A stretch of DNA of 64,000 nt, taken from positions 1 through 64,000 of the forward strand of contig JAPSFT010000003.1 of assembly GCA_035063765.1 (NCBI GenBank). The letters run 5' to 3'. Numbering within the stretch: the stretch's first letter is position 1; the number at the start of each line of letters is the position of its first letter. Below the pieces are notes generated by a model that was not told where the DNA came from, did no database searches, and was given only the letters and a program-made list of their open reading frames with translations. This DNA is from Deltaproteobacteria bacterium (GTDB lineage: Bacteria > Myxococcota_A > UBA9160 > PR03). This document shows positions 37,936 to 49,224 of the stretch, piece by piece. A program made the position numbers and the translations under genes.

Positions 37936-40599
37936 TCATCCGCCCGGCACGCCCCAGCGCACGGTGCGGGTGCGGTCGGCGAGCTGCCAGACACCGCGGT
38001 GCAGCTCGATCATCGGCTCCACGTCGGCGAGCAGCAGGCGCCGCTCGCCTGCGCCGAGCGCATCGGGGCCCTGCGCCAGCGCCTGCTCCACAAGGGCGCG
38101 CCGCGCGGCGCGCAGGCCCTGCTTGCCGCCGCGCGTGCCGCCGAGCAGCGCGCAGTGGACCGCGTTCACGGCGGGATCGACGACCGCGCGCACGAAGCCG
38201 TCGTGCTCGACCGGCGGCAGCGCCGCGCGCGCGGCCTCGGCGCGGGCCGTCTCGCGGGCCACGTCGGCGATCTCGGGTGGGGGCGAGGACTCCTCCGGCG
38301 TCAGGAACAAGCCGGCACCGCGCGTCCGGTCGCCGAGACCGATCCGGCTCGTCAGGACGGAGACCGGCACCGACAGGATCAGCGCCGCCACGATCGGCGT
38401 GAGCCACCAGAAGTAGCTCGGGTTCAGCGCGAAGACGCCCGCTGCCCAGGCGCCCGCCCAGACCGTGTCGATCGCGTGGTAGCGGAGCGCCTCCCGCCAG
38501 CTCGTCTCGCGGTCGCCGCGCGGCGGCGAGCTCCACACCACCGTGCGGCCGAGCAGGTTCGAGAACACGAAGCGGGTGTGGAAGACCATCCGCACGGGCG
38601 CCAGCAGGGTCGACACCAGCACCTCGAGCAGCGCGCTCGCCAGCAGGCGGAAGAAGCCGCCGAATTCGCGTGCACGCCCGCGCAGCACGACGAGCAGGAT
38701 CGCGAGCAGCTTGGGCAGGAACAGGATCGCGGCCGTGACGCCGGCCAGCGCGAAGGCCCAGTCCGGGCGCCACACCGGCCACTCCGGGAACAGGCTCGGG
38801 CCGGGCGGGAAGTAGACCGGCTCCCGCAGGGCTTCCCAGACCGCCTCGGTGGTGGAGAGCGCCAGGAAGGTGAACCAGAGGCCGGCCGATACGTAGGAGA
38901 GGACGCCGTTCAGGAACAGCGCGCGGTGCGCGCCACGCAGCCCCTCGGTGAAGAAGAGCCGCAGGTGCTGGATGTTGCCCTGACACCAGCGGCGGTCGCG
39001 TGCCATCTCCTCGAGCAGCGTCGAGGGGACCTCCTCGTAGGAGCCCTCGAGGTCGTAGGCGAGCCAGAGCGTCCAGCCCGAACGACCCATCAGCGCCGCC
39101 TCCACGAAGTCGTGGGAGAGGATCTCGCCGCCGAGCGGCGGCTTGCCCGGCAGGCGCGGCAGGTGGCAGCAGTCCATGAAGGGCGCCACGCGGATGATCG
39201 TGTTGTGGCCCCAGTACTGGCCCTCGCCGAGCTGCCAGTAGTGCAGCCCGGCGGCGAAGAGCGGCCCGTAGATCCGGCTCGCGAACTGCTGCACGCGCGC
39301 GAACAGCGAGCGGCGCAGCACCGCCACGGGTGCGGTCTGGATCATGCCGGCGTCCGGCTGCGCCTCCATCATCGCCACGAGGCGCGCGATCGCCGTGCCC
39401 GACATCACGCTGTCGGCGTCGAGCATCACCATGTAGCGGTACTGGTTGCCCCAGCGGCGGCAGAAGTCGGCGACGTTGCCGGCCTTGCGCTCGAGGCGCA
39501 CCCGGCGCCGGCGGTAGAAGATGCGTCCGAAGCCGCCGACGTCGCGGCACCACCCGAACCAGGCGGCCTCCTCCTCGACGGCGAGGCCGGGGTCCCGGGT
39601 GTCGGAGAGCACGAAGAAGTCGAAGCGCTCGAGCTGCCCGGTCTTCGCGAGCGAGGCGTGGATCGCGCGCAGCCCGGCGAAGACGCGCGCCACCGGCTCC
39701 TCGCAGATCGGCATCACGATCGCGGTGCGCGCGCCGGGGTCGAGGGTGGCGAGGTCGGCCGCACCGGCCGGGAGCCGCGTCACCGCGAAGCGGTCGCGTC
39801 GCGAGAGCAGCAGGAAGAAGCCGAGGGTCGCGGTCCAGAAGCCGATCGAGATCCAGCCGAAGAGCGCGCCGAAGCAGACCGCGATCGCGGCCTCGAGCCA
39901 GTTGGCGCCGCCTTCGGGGAGCACGCTCAGCATGAAGGCGGCTGCGATCACGCTCGGGATCAGCACGAGCAGCGTGAGCAGCAGGCGCCGGCGCAGCGCG
40001 GTGAAGCGCCAGCGCCGGCGGCGCTCGGGCGGGACGGTGGGGACCGTCGCCGGCGCGTCCTCGCCGCGGCCCGGCGCGCGCTCGATCGAGCGGCGCAGTC
40101 CGCGGCGCACGAAGCGGTGGGTCACGAACGAGCGGCGCTCGTGTGGGGGCATCGAGTAGAGCCGCCGGCGTCCGGACGGGCGCGCCGGCTCGGGTTCGGC
40201 CGACGCGCCGATCCCGCCGGCCAGGACGGTCGCGATCCGCCAGCCCACGAACGCGTCGGGCTCACCCGCGTGCGGCCCCTCGAGCGGCTGCGGGTGCAGA
40301 TCGAGCAGGAGCCGGCGCAGCGCGCCGAAGGCGGCCGCCTGGGCGTCGAGGCCGTCGCCGGGATCCGGCTGCGTCGCGGCGCGCTCGATCGCGCGCTCGG
40401 CCAGCGTGGTGCGCGCCGGCTCGGCGGCGCCGAGCTCCTCCAGGTAGGCGCGCAGGCGCTCGCGGGCGCTGCGCCAGTCCTGGAAGAGCCGGTCGCGGTG
40501 GATCTCGAGCCGTGCGGGCTCGCCCTCGCCGCCCCCCGGGCCGGGCGCGGCAGCGGGCGAGGCGCCCGAGCCGGGAGCCTGCGGAACGCCGGCGCTCAT
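37936..40599 (-). CDS. opgH: glucan biosynthesis glucosyltransferase H
   Basis: This 887-residue inner-membrane GT2 glucosyltransferase makes the backbone of osmoregulated periplasmic glucans from UDP-glucose. It has membrane segments near residues 210-300, the catalytic domain with VMPICEEP, FFVLSDTRD, MLDADSVMSG and RRWCQGNIQHL (the QxxRW-like motif), and further membrane segments at residues 490-700. The N-terminal 200 residues contain Pro/Ala-rich low complexity. The ATG overlaps the stop of opgG, so the two are translationally coupled in the order opgG-opgH. The length fits the family (about 850). Confidence 0.92.
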   Translation of the reverse strand: MSAGVPQAPGSGASPAAAPGPGGGEGEPARLEIHRDRLFQDWRSARERLRAYLEELGAAEPARTTLAERAIERAATQPDPGDGLDAQAAAFGALRRLLLDLHPQPLEGPHAGEPDAFVGWRIATVLAGGIGASAEPEPARPSGRRRLYSMPPHERRSFVTHRFVRRGLRRSIERAPGRGEDAPATVPTVPPERRRRWRFTALRRRLLLTLLVLIPSVIAAAFMLSVLPEGGANWLEAAIAVCFGALFGWISIGFWTATLGFFLLLSRRDRFAVTRLPAGAADLATLDPGARTAIVMPICEEPVARVFAGLRAIHASLAKTGQLERFDFFVLSDTRDPGLAVEEEAAWFGWCRDVGGFGRIFYRRRRVRLERKAGNVADFCRRWGNQYRYMVMLDADSVMSGTAIARLVAMMEAQPDAGMIQTAPVAVLRRSLFARVQQFASRIYGPLFAAGLHYWQLGEGQYWGHNTIIRVAPFMDCCHLPRLPGKPPLGGEILSHDFVEAALMGRSGWTLWLAYDLEGSYEEVPSTLLEEMARDRRWCQGNIQHLRLFFTEGLRGAHRALFLNGVLSYVSAGLWFTFLALSTTEAVWEALREPVYFPPGPSLFPEWPVWRPDWAFALAGVTAAILFLPKLLAILLVVLRGRAREFGGFFRLLASALLEVLVSTLLAPVRMVFHTRFVFSNLLGRTVVWSSPPRGDRETSWREALRYHAIDTVWAGAWAAGVFALNPSYFWWLTPIVAALILSVPVSVLTSRIGLGDRTRGAGLFLTPEESSPPPEIADVARETARAEAARAALPPVEHDGFVRAVVDPAVNAVHCALLGGTRGGKQGLRAARRALVEQALAQGPDALGAGERRLLLADVEPMIELHRGVWQLADRTRTVRWGVPGG

Positions 40600-42134
40600 G
40601 GCTTCAGAAGATAGGTCCAGGTCTCGGTGAGCGTGTCCTCGCCGTGCTGCAGGAAGGCGCGCAGCTCGAGCGGGTCGCTCCCGCGCGGGCGCACCTGGAG
40701 GATCAGCCGCCAGCCCCGCGTGACCGGGTTGTGCACCACCACCTGCTCGAGCAGCTCGCCCGGCTCGCCGCCGGCCGGTGCCAGCGTCACGATCCCGCGC
40801 AGGACGGTCTCGGGCGGAAGGATCGCCAGCTTCTCGCCCACGAAGTCGATCACGAAGCGGAAGGCGTCCTCGTAGGTGCCACGGTCGCGGCGCGTGGCAA
40901 CCGCGCGCCCGCCGGGCGGCCGCTCCGGATCGTCCCCGTACCACCACATCCGGTACGTGAAGGGCATCGCCTGGCCAGGGGGCGCGACCTCGTCCGGCAC
41001 CCAGAAGGCCACGGTGTTGTCGTGGATGTCCTGCTGGGTCGGAATCTCGATCAGCTCGACCCGGCCCGCGCCCCAGTCCCCGGCCGGTGCGATCCAGACG
41101 CTCGGCCGGGTGTCCTGGCGCGTCTCGAGGTCCTGGTAGTGGTCGAAGTTGCGGTCGCGCTGGAGCAGCCCGAAACCGCGCGGGTTCGTGAGGCGGAAGG
41201 CACTCACCGAGAGCGTGCGCGGGTTGGCGAGCGGGCGCCAGATCCACTCGCCGGTGCCGTCGTTGAGGAGCAGGCCGTCGGAGTCGTGGATCTCGGGCCG
41301 GAAGTCGGGCGGCGGACTCGGGGTGCCCTCGCCGAAGAAGAACATGCTGGTGAGCGGCCCGATCCCGAGCTTGCCGACCGGCTCGCGCAGGAAGACCCGC
41401 GAGTCGACGTCGACCAGCGTCTGCTCGCCCGGACGCACCACGAAGTGGAAGGCGCCCGTGGCGCGCGGGCTGTCGAGCAGTGCGTAGAGCTCGAGCTCGC
41501 GCGCCTGCGGTGACGGGCGCACCAGCCAGTACTCGCGGAACCAGGGGAACTCCTCGCCGCTCGGGAGCGCCGTGTCGATCGCGAGCCCGCGCGCCGAGAG
41601 GCCATAGGCCTGGTCGCGGCCGACCGCGCGGAAGTAGCTCGCGCCGAGGAAGACGATCACCTCGTCCTTGTACTCGGCCTTCTTGATCGGGAAGTGGACG
41701 CGGAACCCCGCGTAGCCCAGGTCCTGCGGCACGCGGCTCGCGAAGTCGTTCCTGCCGTAGTCGAACTGGCTCGGGGAGAAGGCGGCCTCGTGCACGCCCT
41801 GCGCGTCGACGACGTGGACCGCGATGGTGCGGTCGTAGAAGAGGCCGGGATGGAAGAACTGGATCTCGAAGTTGGACCGCTGTCCGCGCCAGAGCGCCTG
41901 TTCGGGCCGGAAGCGGATGTCGCGCCACTGGTCGTAGGAGATCTGGAGCAGCCAGTCCGGCACCTCGCCGTGCGGATCCTGGTAGGGCTTCCCGGCAAGC
42001 TGCTCCGCGCGCTTCGCGACGTCTTCGAGCCCGAACGCGCGCGCGCGAGCCGCCACGCCCGCGCTGGCGACGGCGCCCGCAACGACGATCCCGAGCGCAC
42101 GAACCCACCCCGGCCGTCGTCCACCCGCCCCCAC
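40596..42134 (-). CDS. opgG: glucan biosynthesis protein G (periplasmic)
   Basis: This protein of about 512 residues has a twin-Arg-free signal peptide rich in Ala/Val (residues 7-33). The MdoG domain follows, with [45 protein letters not shown] and the later [23 protein letters not shown] and MWWYGDD. OpgG shapes or branches periplasmic glucans together with OpgH. The GTG at 42134 has GGAGG four bases upstream and gives a proper signal peptide; an ATG at 42173 would add 13 residues. It diverges from groES. Confidence 0.9.
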   Translation of the reverse strand: MGAGGRRPGWVRALGIVVAGAVASAGVAARARAFGLEDVAKRAEQLAGKPYQDPHGEVPDWLLQISYDQWRDIRFRPEQALWRGQRSNFEIQFFHPGLFYDRTIAVHVVDAQGVHEAAFSPSQFDYGRNDFASRVPQDLGYAGFRVHFPIKKAEYKDEVIVFLGASYFRAVGRDQAYGLSARGLAIDTALPSGEEFPWFREYWLVRPSPQARELELYALLDSPRATGAFHFVVRPGEQTLVDVDSRVFLREPVGKLGIGPLTSMFFFGEGTPSPPPDFRPEIHDSDGLLLNDGTGEWIWRPLANPRTLSVSAFRLTNPRGFGLLQRDRNFDHYQDLETRQDTRPSVWIAPAGDWGAGRVELIEIPTQQDIHDNTVAFWVPDEVAPPGQAMPFTYRMWWYGDDPERPPGGRAVATRRDRGTYEDAFRFVIDFVGEKLAILPPETVLRGIVTLAPAGGEPGELLEQVVVHNPVTRGWRLILQVRPRGSDPLELRAFLQHGEDTLTETWTYLLKP

Positions 42135-42253
42135 GGCACCTCCTGCGCGCCGCTCGCCGCGCGAGAGACGCATCTTCGGGAATTCCCCCGGAGGCGACAA
42201 CGGTGGCAGGGCTCGACGCCTTCGTGCCCCAAGGGGAGCAAGGGCGCTCCGCC

Positions 42254-42282
42254 TTGACTCGAGGCCGGCTGGTGCTTACTCG
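42254..42282 (+). promoter_or_regulatory. candidate groESL promoter
   Basis: TTGACT and TACTCG are 17 bp apart, about 115 bp before the groES ATG. I looked for a CIRCE inverted repeat (TTAGCACTC-N9-GAGTGCTAA) in 42135-42396 and did not see one, so HrcA control is not supported. Confidence 0.35.
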
Positions 42283-42396
42283 ACGGCCCCGTCGGGCGCG
42301 CCGCCTTCCGGCCGCCCGGCCTGCAACCAGGACGCTGCGAGAGGGCGCAGCCGGCGCGGCCGGCCGCGGCGCCTTTCGCGAGGAGAGCCAACGCTC

Positions 42397-42684
42397 ATGA
42401 AGATCCGACCCCTGCACGACCGCATCCTCGTCAAGCGCATCGAGGAGGAGACCACGACCAAGGGCGGGATCATCATCCCCGACACCGCCAAGGAGAAGCC
42501 GCAGGAAGGCCGCGTCGTCGCGGTCGGCACCGGCAAGCAGCTCGAGGACGGCAGCGTGCGCCCGCTCGACGTGAAGACCGGCGACAAGGTGCTGTTCGGC
42601 AAGTACTCGGGCAACGAGGTCACGCTCGACGGCGACGAGCTCGTCATCATCCGCGAGGAAGACGTCCTCGCGATCATCGGCTGA
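42397..42684 (+). CDS. groES: co-chaperonin GroES
   Basis: This 95-residue protein is full length. It starts [17 protein letters not shown], has the mobile loop [16 protein letters not shown] (residues 20-35) that binds GroEL, and ends in the conserved [15 protein letters not shown] precedes the ATG by about 11 bases. It lies 18 bp upstream of groEL, forming the usual groESL operon for protein folding in the cytoplasm. Confidence 0.98.
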   Translation: MKIRPLHDRILVKRIEEETTTKGGIIIPDTAKEKPQEGRVVAVGTGKQLEDGSVRPLDVKTGDKVLFGKYSGNEVTLDGDELVIIREEDVLAIIG

Positions 42685-42687
42685 TAG

Positions 42688-44373
<1,686 letters not shown>

Positions 44374-44398
44374 TCTCCGGCTCCCTTGCTGGCAGATG

Positions 44399-44430
44399 GC
44401 GGCCCCTCGTCCTCGCGGACGGGGGGCCGC
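44399..44430 (+). terminator. hairpin after groEL
   Basis: A 14-bp stem with one U-G pair (44399-44412 with 44417-44430) and a TCGC loop lies 25 bp after the groEL stop. It lacks a clear T run, so it may be a weak or factor-assisted terminator. Confidence 0.6.
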
Positions 44431-44482
44431 TCGTCCTCCGGGCCGACGACCTCGCGCGCGTGCGGCGGCTATCGTCGGGCGC

Positions 44483-45952
44483 ATGGCGATCGCCCTCCAC
44501 GACCCGACCCTGCTGCGCACGCAGGCCTTCCTTGGCGGCACGTGGGCGGGGGCGGACTCCGGCGCGACCTTCGCCGTGCGCGACCCCGCCGACGGCGAGG
44601 AGCTGGCGCGCGTACCGCGCTGCGGCGCGGCCGAGACGCGCCGCGCGATCGCGGCGGCGGCGGCCGTCCAGCCCGGCTGGCGGGCCTGCACCGCGCTGGA
44701 GCGCGCGCGCGTGCTGCGCCGCTTCCATGACCTCCTCGTCGAGCACGAGGACGACCTCGGGATGCTGATCACGCGCGAGCAGGGCAAGCCGCTCGCGGAG
44801 GCGCGCGCCGAGATCGCCTACGCGGCCGGCTTCTTCGGCTGGTTCGCCGAGGAGGCGCGCCGCGTCCAGGGCGAGACGATCCCCGCCCACCGCGCCGACG
44901 CCCGCATCGTGGTCGTGCGCGAGCCGATCGGGGTGGGCGCCGGCATCACGCCGTGGAACTTCCCGGCGGCGATGATCGCGCGCAAGATCGCGCCGGCCCT
45001 GGCCGTCGGCTGCGCGATCGTCGTCAAGCCCGCCGAGGCGACGCCGCTGACCGCGCTGGCGATCGCCGAGCTGGCGGCGCGCGCCGGGCTGCCGGTGGGG
45101 CTGCTGTCGGTGGTGACCGGCGCCGCGGAGGACGCACCCGTGATCGGCGCCGAGCTCGCCGAGAACCCGATCGTGCGCGCGCTCTCCTTCACCGGCTCGA
45201 CCGAGGTGGGACGCCTCTTGATGGCACAGTGCGCGCCCACCGTGAAGCGCGTCTCGCTCGAGCTCGGCGGCAACGCCCCGTTCCTGGTCTTCGACGACGC
45301 CGATCTCGCCGCCGCCGTCGAGGGTGTGATCGCCTCGAAGTTCCGCAATGCGGGCCAGACCTGCGTGTGCGCGAACCGGATCCTCGTGCAGGACGGGGTC
45401 CACGACCGCTTCGTCGCGGCGCTCGCCGAGCGGATCCGGGCGCTCCGCGTGGCGCGCGGGACCGAGGCGGGCGCCCAGATCGGGCCGCTGATCGACGAGG
45501 ACGGTCTCGCGAAGGTCGAGCGCCACGTGGCGGACGCCACCGCGCGCGGCGCGCGCGTTCTCGTCGGCGGCCAGCCCCACGCGCTCGGCGGCACCTTCTA
45601 CGAGCCGACCCTGCTCATCGGGGTCGGCACCGGGATGCTGCTCGCGCAGGAGGAGACCTTCGGTCCGGTGGCCGGGATCCTGCGTTTCCGCGACGAAACC
45701 GAGGCCGTGCGCATCGCGAACGACACGCCCTTCGGCCTCGCCGCCTACTTCTACGCGCGCGACGCGGCGCGCGCCTGGCGCGTGTCGGAGGCGCTCGAGT
45801 ACGGGATGGTGGGGATCAACACCGGAATGGTATCGACGGAGGTTGCGCCCTTCGGCGGCATGAAGCAGAGCGGGATCGGGCGCGAGGGCTCGCGCCAAGG
45901 CGTCGAGGAGTGGCTGGAGACCAAGTACCTGTGCTGGGGGGGGCTCTCGTGA
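44483..45952 (+). CDS. gabD: NAD(P)-dependent aldehyde dehydrogenase, succinate-semialdehyde-dehydrogenase type
   Basis: This is a 489-residue aldehyde dehydrogenase. It has ITPWNFPAAMIARKIAPALAVG and KPAEATPLTAL (cofactor binding), FTGSTEVG, LELGGNAPFLVF with the catalytic Glu, and FRNAGQTCVCANR with the catalytic Cys near residue 295. LAQEETFGPV and PFGGMKQSGIGREG complete the family pattern. Sequence order and length fit GabD, which oxidises succinic semialdehyde to succinate, but related aldehydes are possible. The ATG at 44483 lies 53 bp after the groEL hairpin. It converges on the YjbQ-like gene. Confidence 0.9.
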   Translation: MAIALHDPTLLRTQAFLGGTWAGADSGATFAVRDPADGEELARVPRCGAAETRRAIAAAAAVQPGWRACTALERARVLRRFHDLLVEHEDDLGMLITREQGKPLAEARAEIAYAAGFFGWFAEEARRVQGETIPAHRADARIVVVREPIGVGAGITPWNFPAAMIARKIAPALAVGCAIVVKPAEATPLTALAIAELAARAGLPVGLLSVVTGAAEDAPVIGAELAENPIVRALSFTGSTEVGRLLMAQCAPTVKRVSLELGGNAPFLVFDDADLAAAVEGVIASKFRNAGQTCVCANRILVQDGVHDRFVAALAERIRALRVARGTEAGAQIGPLIDEDGLAKVERHVADATARGARVLVGGQPHALGGTFYEPTLLIGVGTGMLLAQEETFGPVAGILRFRDETEAVRIANDTPFGLAAYFYARDAARAWRVSEALEYGMVGINTGMVSTEVAPFGGMKQSGIGREGSRQGVEEWLETKYLCWGGLS

Positions 45953-45983
45953 GCCGCCGGCGGGCGCGGTTCCCCGAGCGACG

Positions 45984-46250
45984 CTACGGGGCGACGTGGA
46001 GCACCAGCTCGCGCCCACTCCCGCGCCGCCGGTGCTCCCAGACGAAGACGCCCTGCCAGGGGCCGAGCGCGAGCCGCCCCCCGAGCACCGGAATCGACAG
46101 CGAGGTCGCCGTGAGCGCCGCCTTGATGTGCGCCGGCACGTCGTCGGGCCCTTCGCGCGTGTGGGTGTAGAGCGGATCGACGACGGCCTCGACCGGGCCG
46201 GTGATCTCGTGCAGGCCGCGGCCGCGGGTCGGGACGCGAATCCGCGTCAC
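45984..46250 (-). CDS. YjbQ/UPF0047 family protein, internally shortened
   Basis: This 88-residue protein has the start of the family (RVPTRGRGLHEITGPVEAVV) joined directly to its late part (DPLYTHTREGPDDVPAHIKAAL, then SIPVLGGRLALGPWQGVFVWEHR). Normal YjbQ proteins have about 135-140 residues. The missing middle of about 50 residues carries the conserved HTSA and ENADP motifs. The frame is kept across the join. YjbQ has been linked to thiamine-phosphate synthase-like activity, which this version probably lacks. A TTG at 46253 is an alternative start. It lies six bases after the lipoprotein gene. Confidence 0.75.
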   Translation of the reverse strand: MTRIRVPTRGRGLHEITGPVEAVVDPLYTHTREGPDDVPAHIKAALTATSLSIPVLGGRLALGPWQGVFVWEHRRRGSGRELVLHVAP

Positions 46251-46256
46251 CAAGCG

Positions 46257-46820
46257 CTAGCGGTCCTCCGCCACCGTGAGGAGCGCCTGGGTGGCGCCGG
46301 GCACGCCCGTGATCACGACCGACGACACGCGATTGCCCTTGCGCGCGACGAGCGTGCTGCGCGCGTGCTCCTCCTTCGCGAGCTCGATCTCCCAGCCCTG
46401 GGCCAGGTAGTGCTCCTGGTACCAGGCAAAGAGATCGGCGGGCGGATCGGGGCTGCGCAGGTTCACGACGGTGCCGTGGTCGGGCGCCGCCATCGACGAG
46501 AGGGGCCGCGCGTTGCCGTAGAGCGGCACGTCGTCGGGAAAGCCGGTGGGAAGCTGGTCGGCCTTGCCGTACTCGGCCTCGAAGACCTGGCCATCGGGCA
46601 GCACGGTCCGCGTCACGACCGGTCCCGCGGGTGCGGGAGTGGGTGCGGCGGCAGGAGCCGGGGGCTCCACCGCGGGAGCGGGCGAGGCCGCGATCGGCTC
46701 GGGAGCCGGTGCGGCAGGCGCCGGGGCGGCGCCTCGGTCCCGGGCGCCGCAGGCGAGGGCGAGGGCGAGCGCGAGGGCGGCGAGCGGAGCGAGCGAGCGG
46801 ACGGAACGGGCGGGTGCCAT
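46257..46820 (-). CDS. predicted lipoprotein of unknown function
   Basis: This 187-residue protein has a signal peptide with lipobox LALACG (Cys near residue 25). A Pro/Ala-rich linker (residues 33-70) follows, and a globular C-terminal part of about 110 residues contains PTGFPDDVPLYGNARPLSSM and WYQEHYLAQGWEIELAKEE. The C-terminal part looks like small domains found in other proteobacterial lipoproteins, in which a WYxxxLxxxGW motif is common. GGAGGA precedes the ATG. It is followed closely by the shortened YjbQ gene and diverges from the acyl-CoA dehydrogenase pair. Confidence 0.75.
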   Translation of the reverse strand: MAPARSVRSLAPLAALALALALACGARDRGAAPAPAAPAPEPIAASPAPAVEPPAPAAAPTPAPAGPVVTRTVLPDGQVFEAEYGKADQLPTGFPDDVPLYGNARPLSSMAAPDHGTVVNLRSPDPPADLFAWYQEHYLAQGWEIELAKEEHARSTLVARKGNRVSSVVITGVPGATQALLTVAEDR

Positions 46821-46907
46821 GGGCTCCTCCGGTGCGGCCGGGCCGGCGAGGGTAACAGAGACCGCTGCTACGCTGCGCGCCGGACGCCCGACAGGAGAAC
46901 CCCCGCG

Positions 46908-48122
46908 ATGGATCTCGGTTACGGCCCCGAGGCCGAGGCCTTCCGGCACGCGCTGCGCGAGTTCCTCGAGCTCCACAAGGAGCGCGCCCCGCGCGGCGGC
47001 CAGCTCCTGGCCGGTGCCACGCGCAGCGCGGCGATCCTGGACTGGCAGCGGCTCCTGATCGAGCACGGCTACGCCGCGCGAACGATCCCGAAGGAGTACG
47101 GCGGCTACGGTGCCGCGCCGGATCCACTGATCCGGGTCCTCCTCGACGAGGAGTTCGCACGCGCCGGTGTCTCGGCGGGGATCGGCGGGCAGGGGCCCGA
47201 CATGCTGGTCCCCACCTTGCTGGAGCACGGCAGCGAGGAGCAGAAGCGCCGCTGGGTGCCGCCCACGATCCGCGGCGAGGTGGTCTGGTGCCAGGGCTAT
47301 TCCGAGCCCAACGCCGGCAGCGACCTCGCGAACGTGCAGACGCGCGCCGTCGAGGACGGCACGGACTTCGTGATCAACGGCCAGAAGATCTGGACCACCA
47401 CCGCGCACCAGGCCGACATGATGTTCGGCCTGATCCGTACCGAGCCCGGCGCCGGCAAGCACGGCGGCCTCTCCTACGTGCTGATCCCGATGGACACGCC
47501 CGGGATCGAGGTCCGCCCGCTCGCCACGATGACCGGCCACGCCGAGTTCAACGAGGTGTTCTTCAGCGACGTGCGCGTGCCACAGGCGAACGTGGTGGGC
47601 AAGCGCGGTGAGGGCTGGAAGATCGCCAACACCACGCTCACGCACGAGCGCAACATGCTGGCCGCGACCGGGCAGCTCGAGTCCTCGCTCGCGCGCCTGG
47701 TCGAGCTGATGCAGGCCGAGACCCGCGACGGCCGCCGCGCGATCGACGACCCGGCGCTGCGCGACCGCCTGATGCGGCTCCAGGGGCGGCTCGTCGCCAT
47801 GAAGTACCACTCGCTGCGCATGCTCACCTGCCGGATCCGCCGCGAGCCTCCGGGGCCGGCGGGCACGCCGGAGGGCTCCGCAGCGCTCGTCACCAAGCTC
47901 GCCGGCTGCGAGCTCTCGCACCAGATCGCGGCGCTCGCGATCGACGCGATGGGCGAGCTCGGCACGCTCTACGGGGGCGCCCGGCACGAGCGCGCCGGCG
48001 GGCTCTGGCAGTTCCACTACATGTTCTCGCTCGGGCTCGTCATCGGCGGCGGCACGGCGCAGATCCAGAAGAACATCATCTCCGAGCGCGGCCTGGGTCT
48101 GCCGCGCGAGGCGAAGGCGTAG
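46908..48122 (+). CDS. acyl-CoA dehydrogenase (larger subunit-like)
   Basis: This is a 404-residue flavin-dependent acyl-CoA dehydrogenase. It has CQGYSEPNAGSDLANVQTRA (FAD and substrate contact), GQKIWTTTAHQADMMF, and a C-terminal IGGGTAQIQKNIISERGLGLPR. It introduces a C=C bond in an acyl-CoA. A second, shorter acyl-CoA dehydrogenase follows after 10 bp. Such pairs often form alpha2beta2 enzymes in steroid side-chain or other bulky acyl-CoA breakdown (FadE28/FadE29 type). The ATG has AGGAG upstream. The substrate is unknown. Confidence 0.9.
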   Translation: MDLGYGPEAEAFRHALREFLELHKERAPRGGQLLAGATRSAAILDWQRLLIEHGYAARTIPKEYGGYGAAPDPLIRVLLDEEFARAGVSAGIGGQGPDMLVPTLLEHGSEEQKRRWVPPTIRGEVVWCQGYSEPNAGSDLANVQTRAVEDGTDFVINGQKIWTTTAHQADMMFGLIRTEPGAGKHGGLSYVLIPMDTPGIEVRPLATMTGHAEFNEVFFSDVRVPQANVVGKRGEGWKIANTTLTHERNMLAATGQLESSLARLVELMQAETRDGRRAIDDPALRDRLMRLQGRLVAMKYHSLRMLTCRIRREPPGPAGTPEGSAALVTKLAGCELSHQIAALAIDAMGELGTLYGGARHERAGGLWQFHYMFSLGLVIGGGTAQIQKNIISERGLGLPREAKA

Positions 48123-48132
48123 GGAGACGGCG

Positions 48133-49224
48133 ATGGATTTCGGGCTCTCCGAGGAGCAGCGCCTGCTCGAGCAGACCCTGCGGCGTTGGCTCGACGAGCA
48201 GCTTCCCGTCGCGCGCGTGCGCGAGATCGCCGCGAGCGAGGCCGGGACCGACGCGGGCTTGTGGCAGGGTCTCGCCGAGCTCGGTGTGCTGGGCCTCCTG
48301 GTCCCCGAGGAGCACGGCGGCGGCGGCCTCGGGCTGCTCGACGCGGCGCTCGCGATGGAGAGCCTGGCGCGCGCCGCCGCGCCGGCGCCCTACCTCGGCA
48401 GCGCCGTGCTCGCGCCGCTGGCGCTGCTCGCAGCCGGCACCGGGATCCAGCGCCGCGAGTGGCTCCCGAAGCTCGCGAGCGGCACGGCCCGGATCGGCGT
48501 CGCGCTCGGTGAGCTCAGCGGCCGGCGCGCCGACGCGGGCCTGCGCGTGGACGGGGGCCGCCTCCAGGGCCGGGCGCTCTTCGCGATCGACACGGGCGCC
48601 GCCGACGCGTTCCTGGTCGCGCTCGACCGCGATCACCTCGTCCTGGTCCCCTCCGATGCGTCCGGCCTCGCCGTGACGACGCTGCCGACGATCGACCGCA
48701 CGCGCCGGGTCGCCGAGCTCGGCTTCGACGGCGTGGGGCCGATCGACTGGCTCGGCGGGCCGGCCGGCGTGGCTGGCGCCGCGGCGCGCGTGCTCGACGC
48801 AGGCCGCGTGGCGCTCGCGGCCGACGCGCTCGGCGCCGCCGAACGCGCCCTCGAGATGGCCGTCGCCTACGCGAAGCAGCGCGTCCAGTTCGGCCGGCCG
48901 ATCGGCTCCTTCCAGGCCGTGAAGCACCTGTGCGCCGAGATGGCCGCCGAGCTCGAGCCCGCCCGCTCGCTCGTCTGGTACGCGGCCTACGCCTTCGACC
49001 AGCGGCCCGAAGAGGCCACGGTGATGGCGGCGCACGCCAAGGCCCACCTGGCCGAGGTGGCGACCGCGATCGTCCGCACCGCCACCGAGGTCCACGGCGG
49101 CTACGGCTTCACCGACGAGGGTGACCTGCATCTGTGGTTCAAGCGCGCCGGCCTCGACCGGCAGCTCCTCGGCGGGCCCGAGGCGGTGCGCGCCGAGGCC
49201 GCCGCGGCGCAGGGGCTCGCCTGA
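48133..49224 (+). CDS. acyl-CoA dehydrogenase (smaller subunit-like)
   Basis: This is a 363-residue member of the same family with a reduced middle region. The N-terminus is FGLSEEQRLLEQTLRRWL, followed by LGVLGLLVPEEHGGGGLGLLD. Helices of the C-terminal domain include KQRVQFGRPIGSFQAVKH and ATEVHGGYGFTDEGDLHLWFKRA. The usual mid-domain EPxAGSD motif of the partner is missing here, which fits a subunit that works only in complex with the 404-residue protein upstream. The downstream NnrU gene starts inside the stop codon. Confidence 0.88.
   Translation: MDFGLSEEQRLLEQTLRRWLDEQLPVARVREIAASEAGTDAGLWQGLAELGVLGLLVPEEHGGGGLGLLDAALAMESLARAAAPAPYLGSAVLAPLALLAAGTGIQRREWLPKLASGTARIGVALGELSGRRADAGLRVDGGRLQGRALFAIDTGAADAFLVALDRDHLVLVPSDASGLAVTTLPTIDRTRRVAELGFDGVGPIDWLGGPAGVAGAAARVLDAGRVALAADALGAAERALEMAVAYAKQRVQFGRPIGSFQAVKHLCAEMAAELEPARSLVWYAAYAFDQRPEEATVMAAHAKAHLAEVATAIVRTATEVHGGYGFTDEGDLHLWFKRAGLDRQLLGGPEAVRAEAAAAQGLA

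Noticed and set aside
42135-42396. CIRCE element upstream of groESL
   Set aside because: No TTAGCACTC-N9-GAGTGCTAA or close form could be found by eye.
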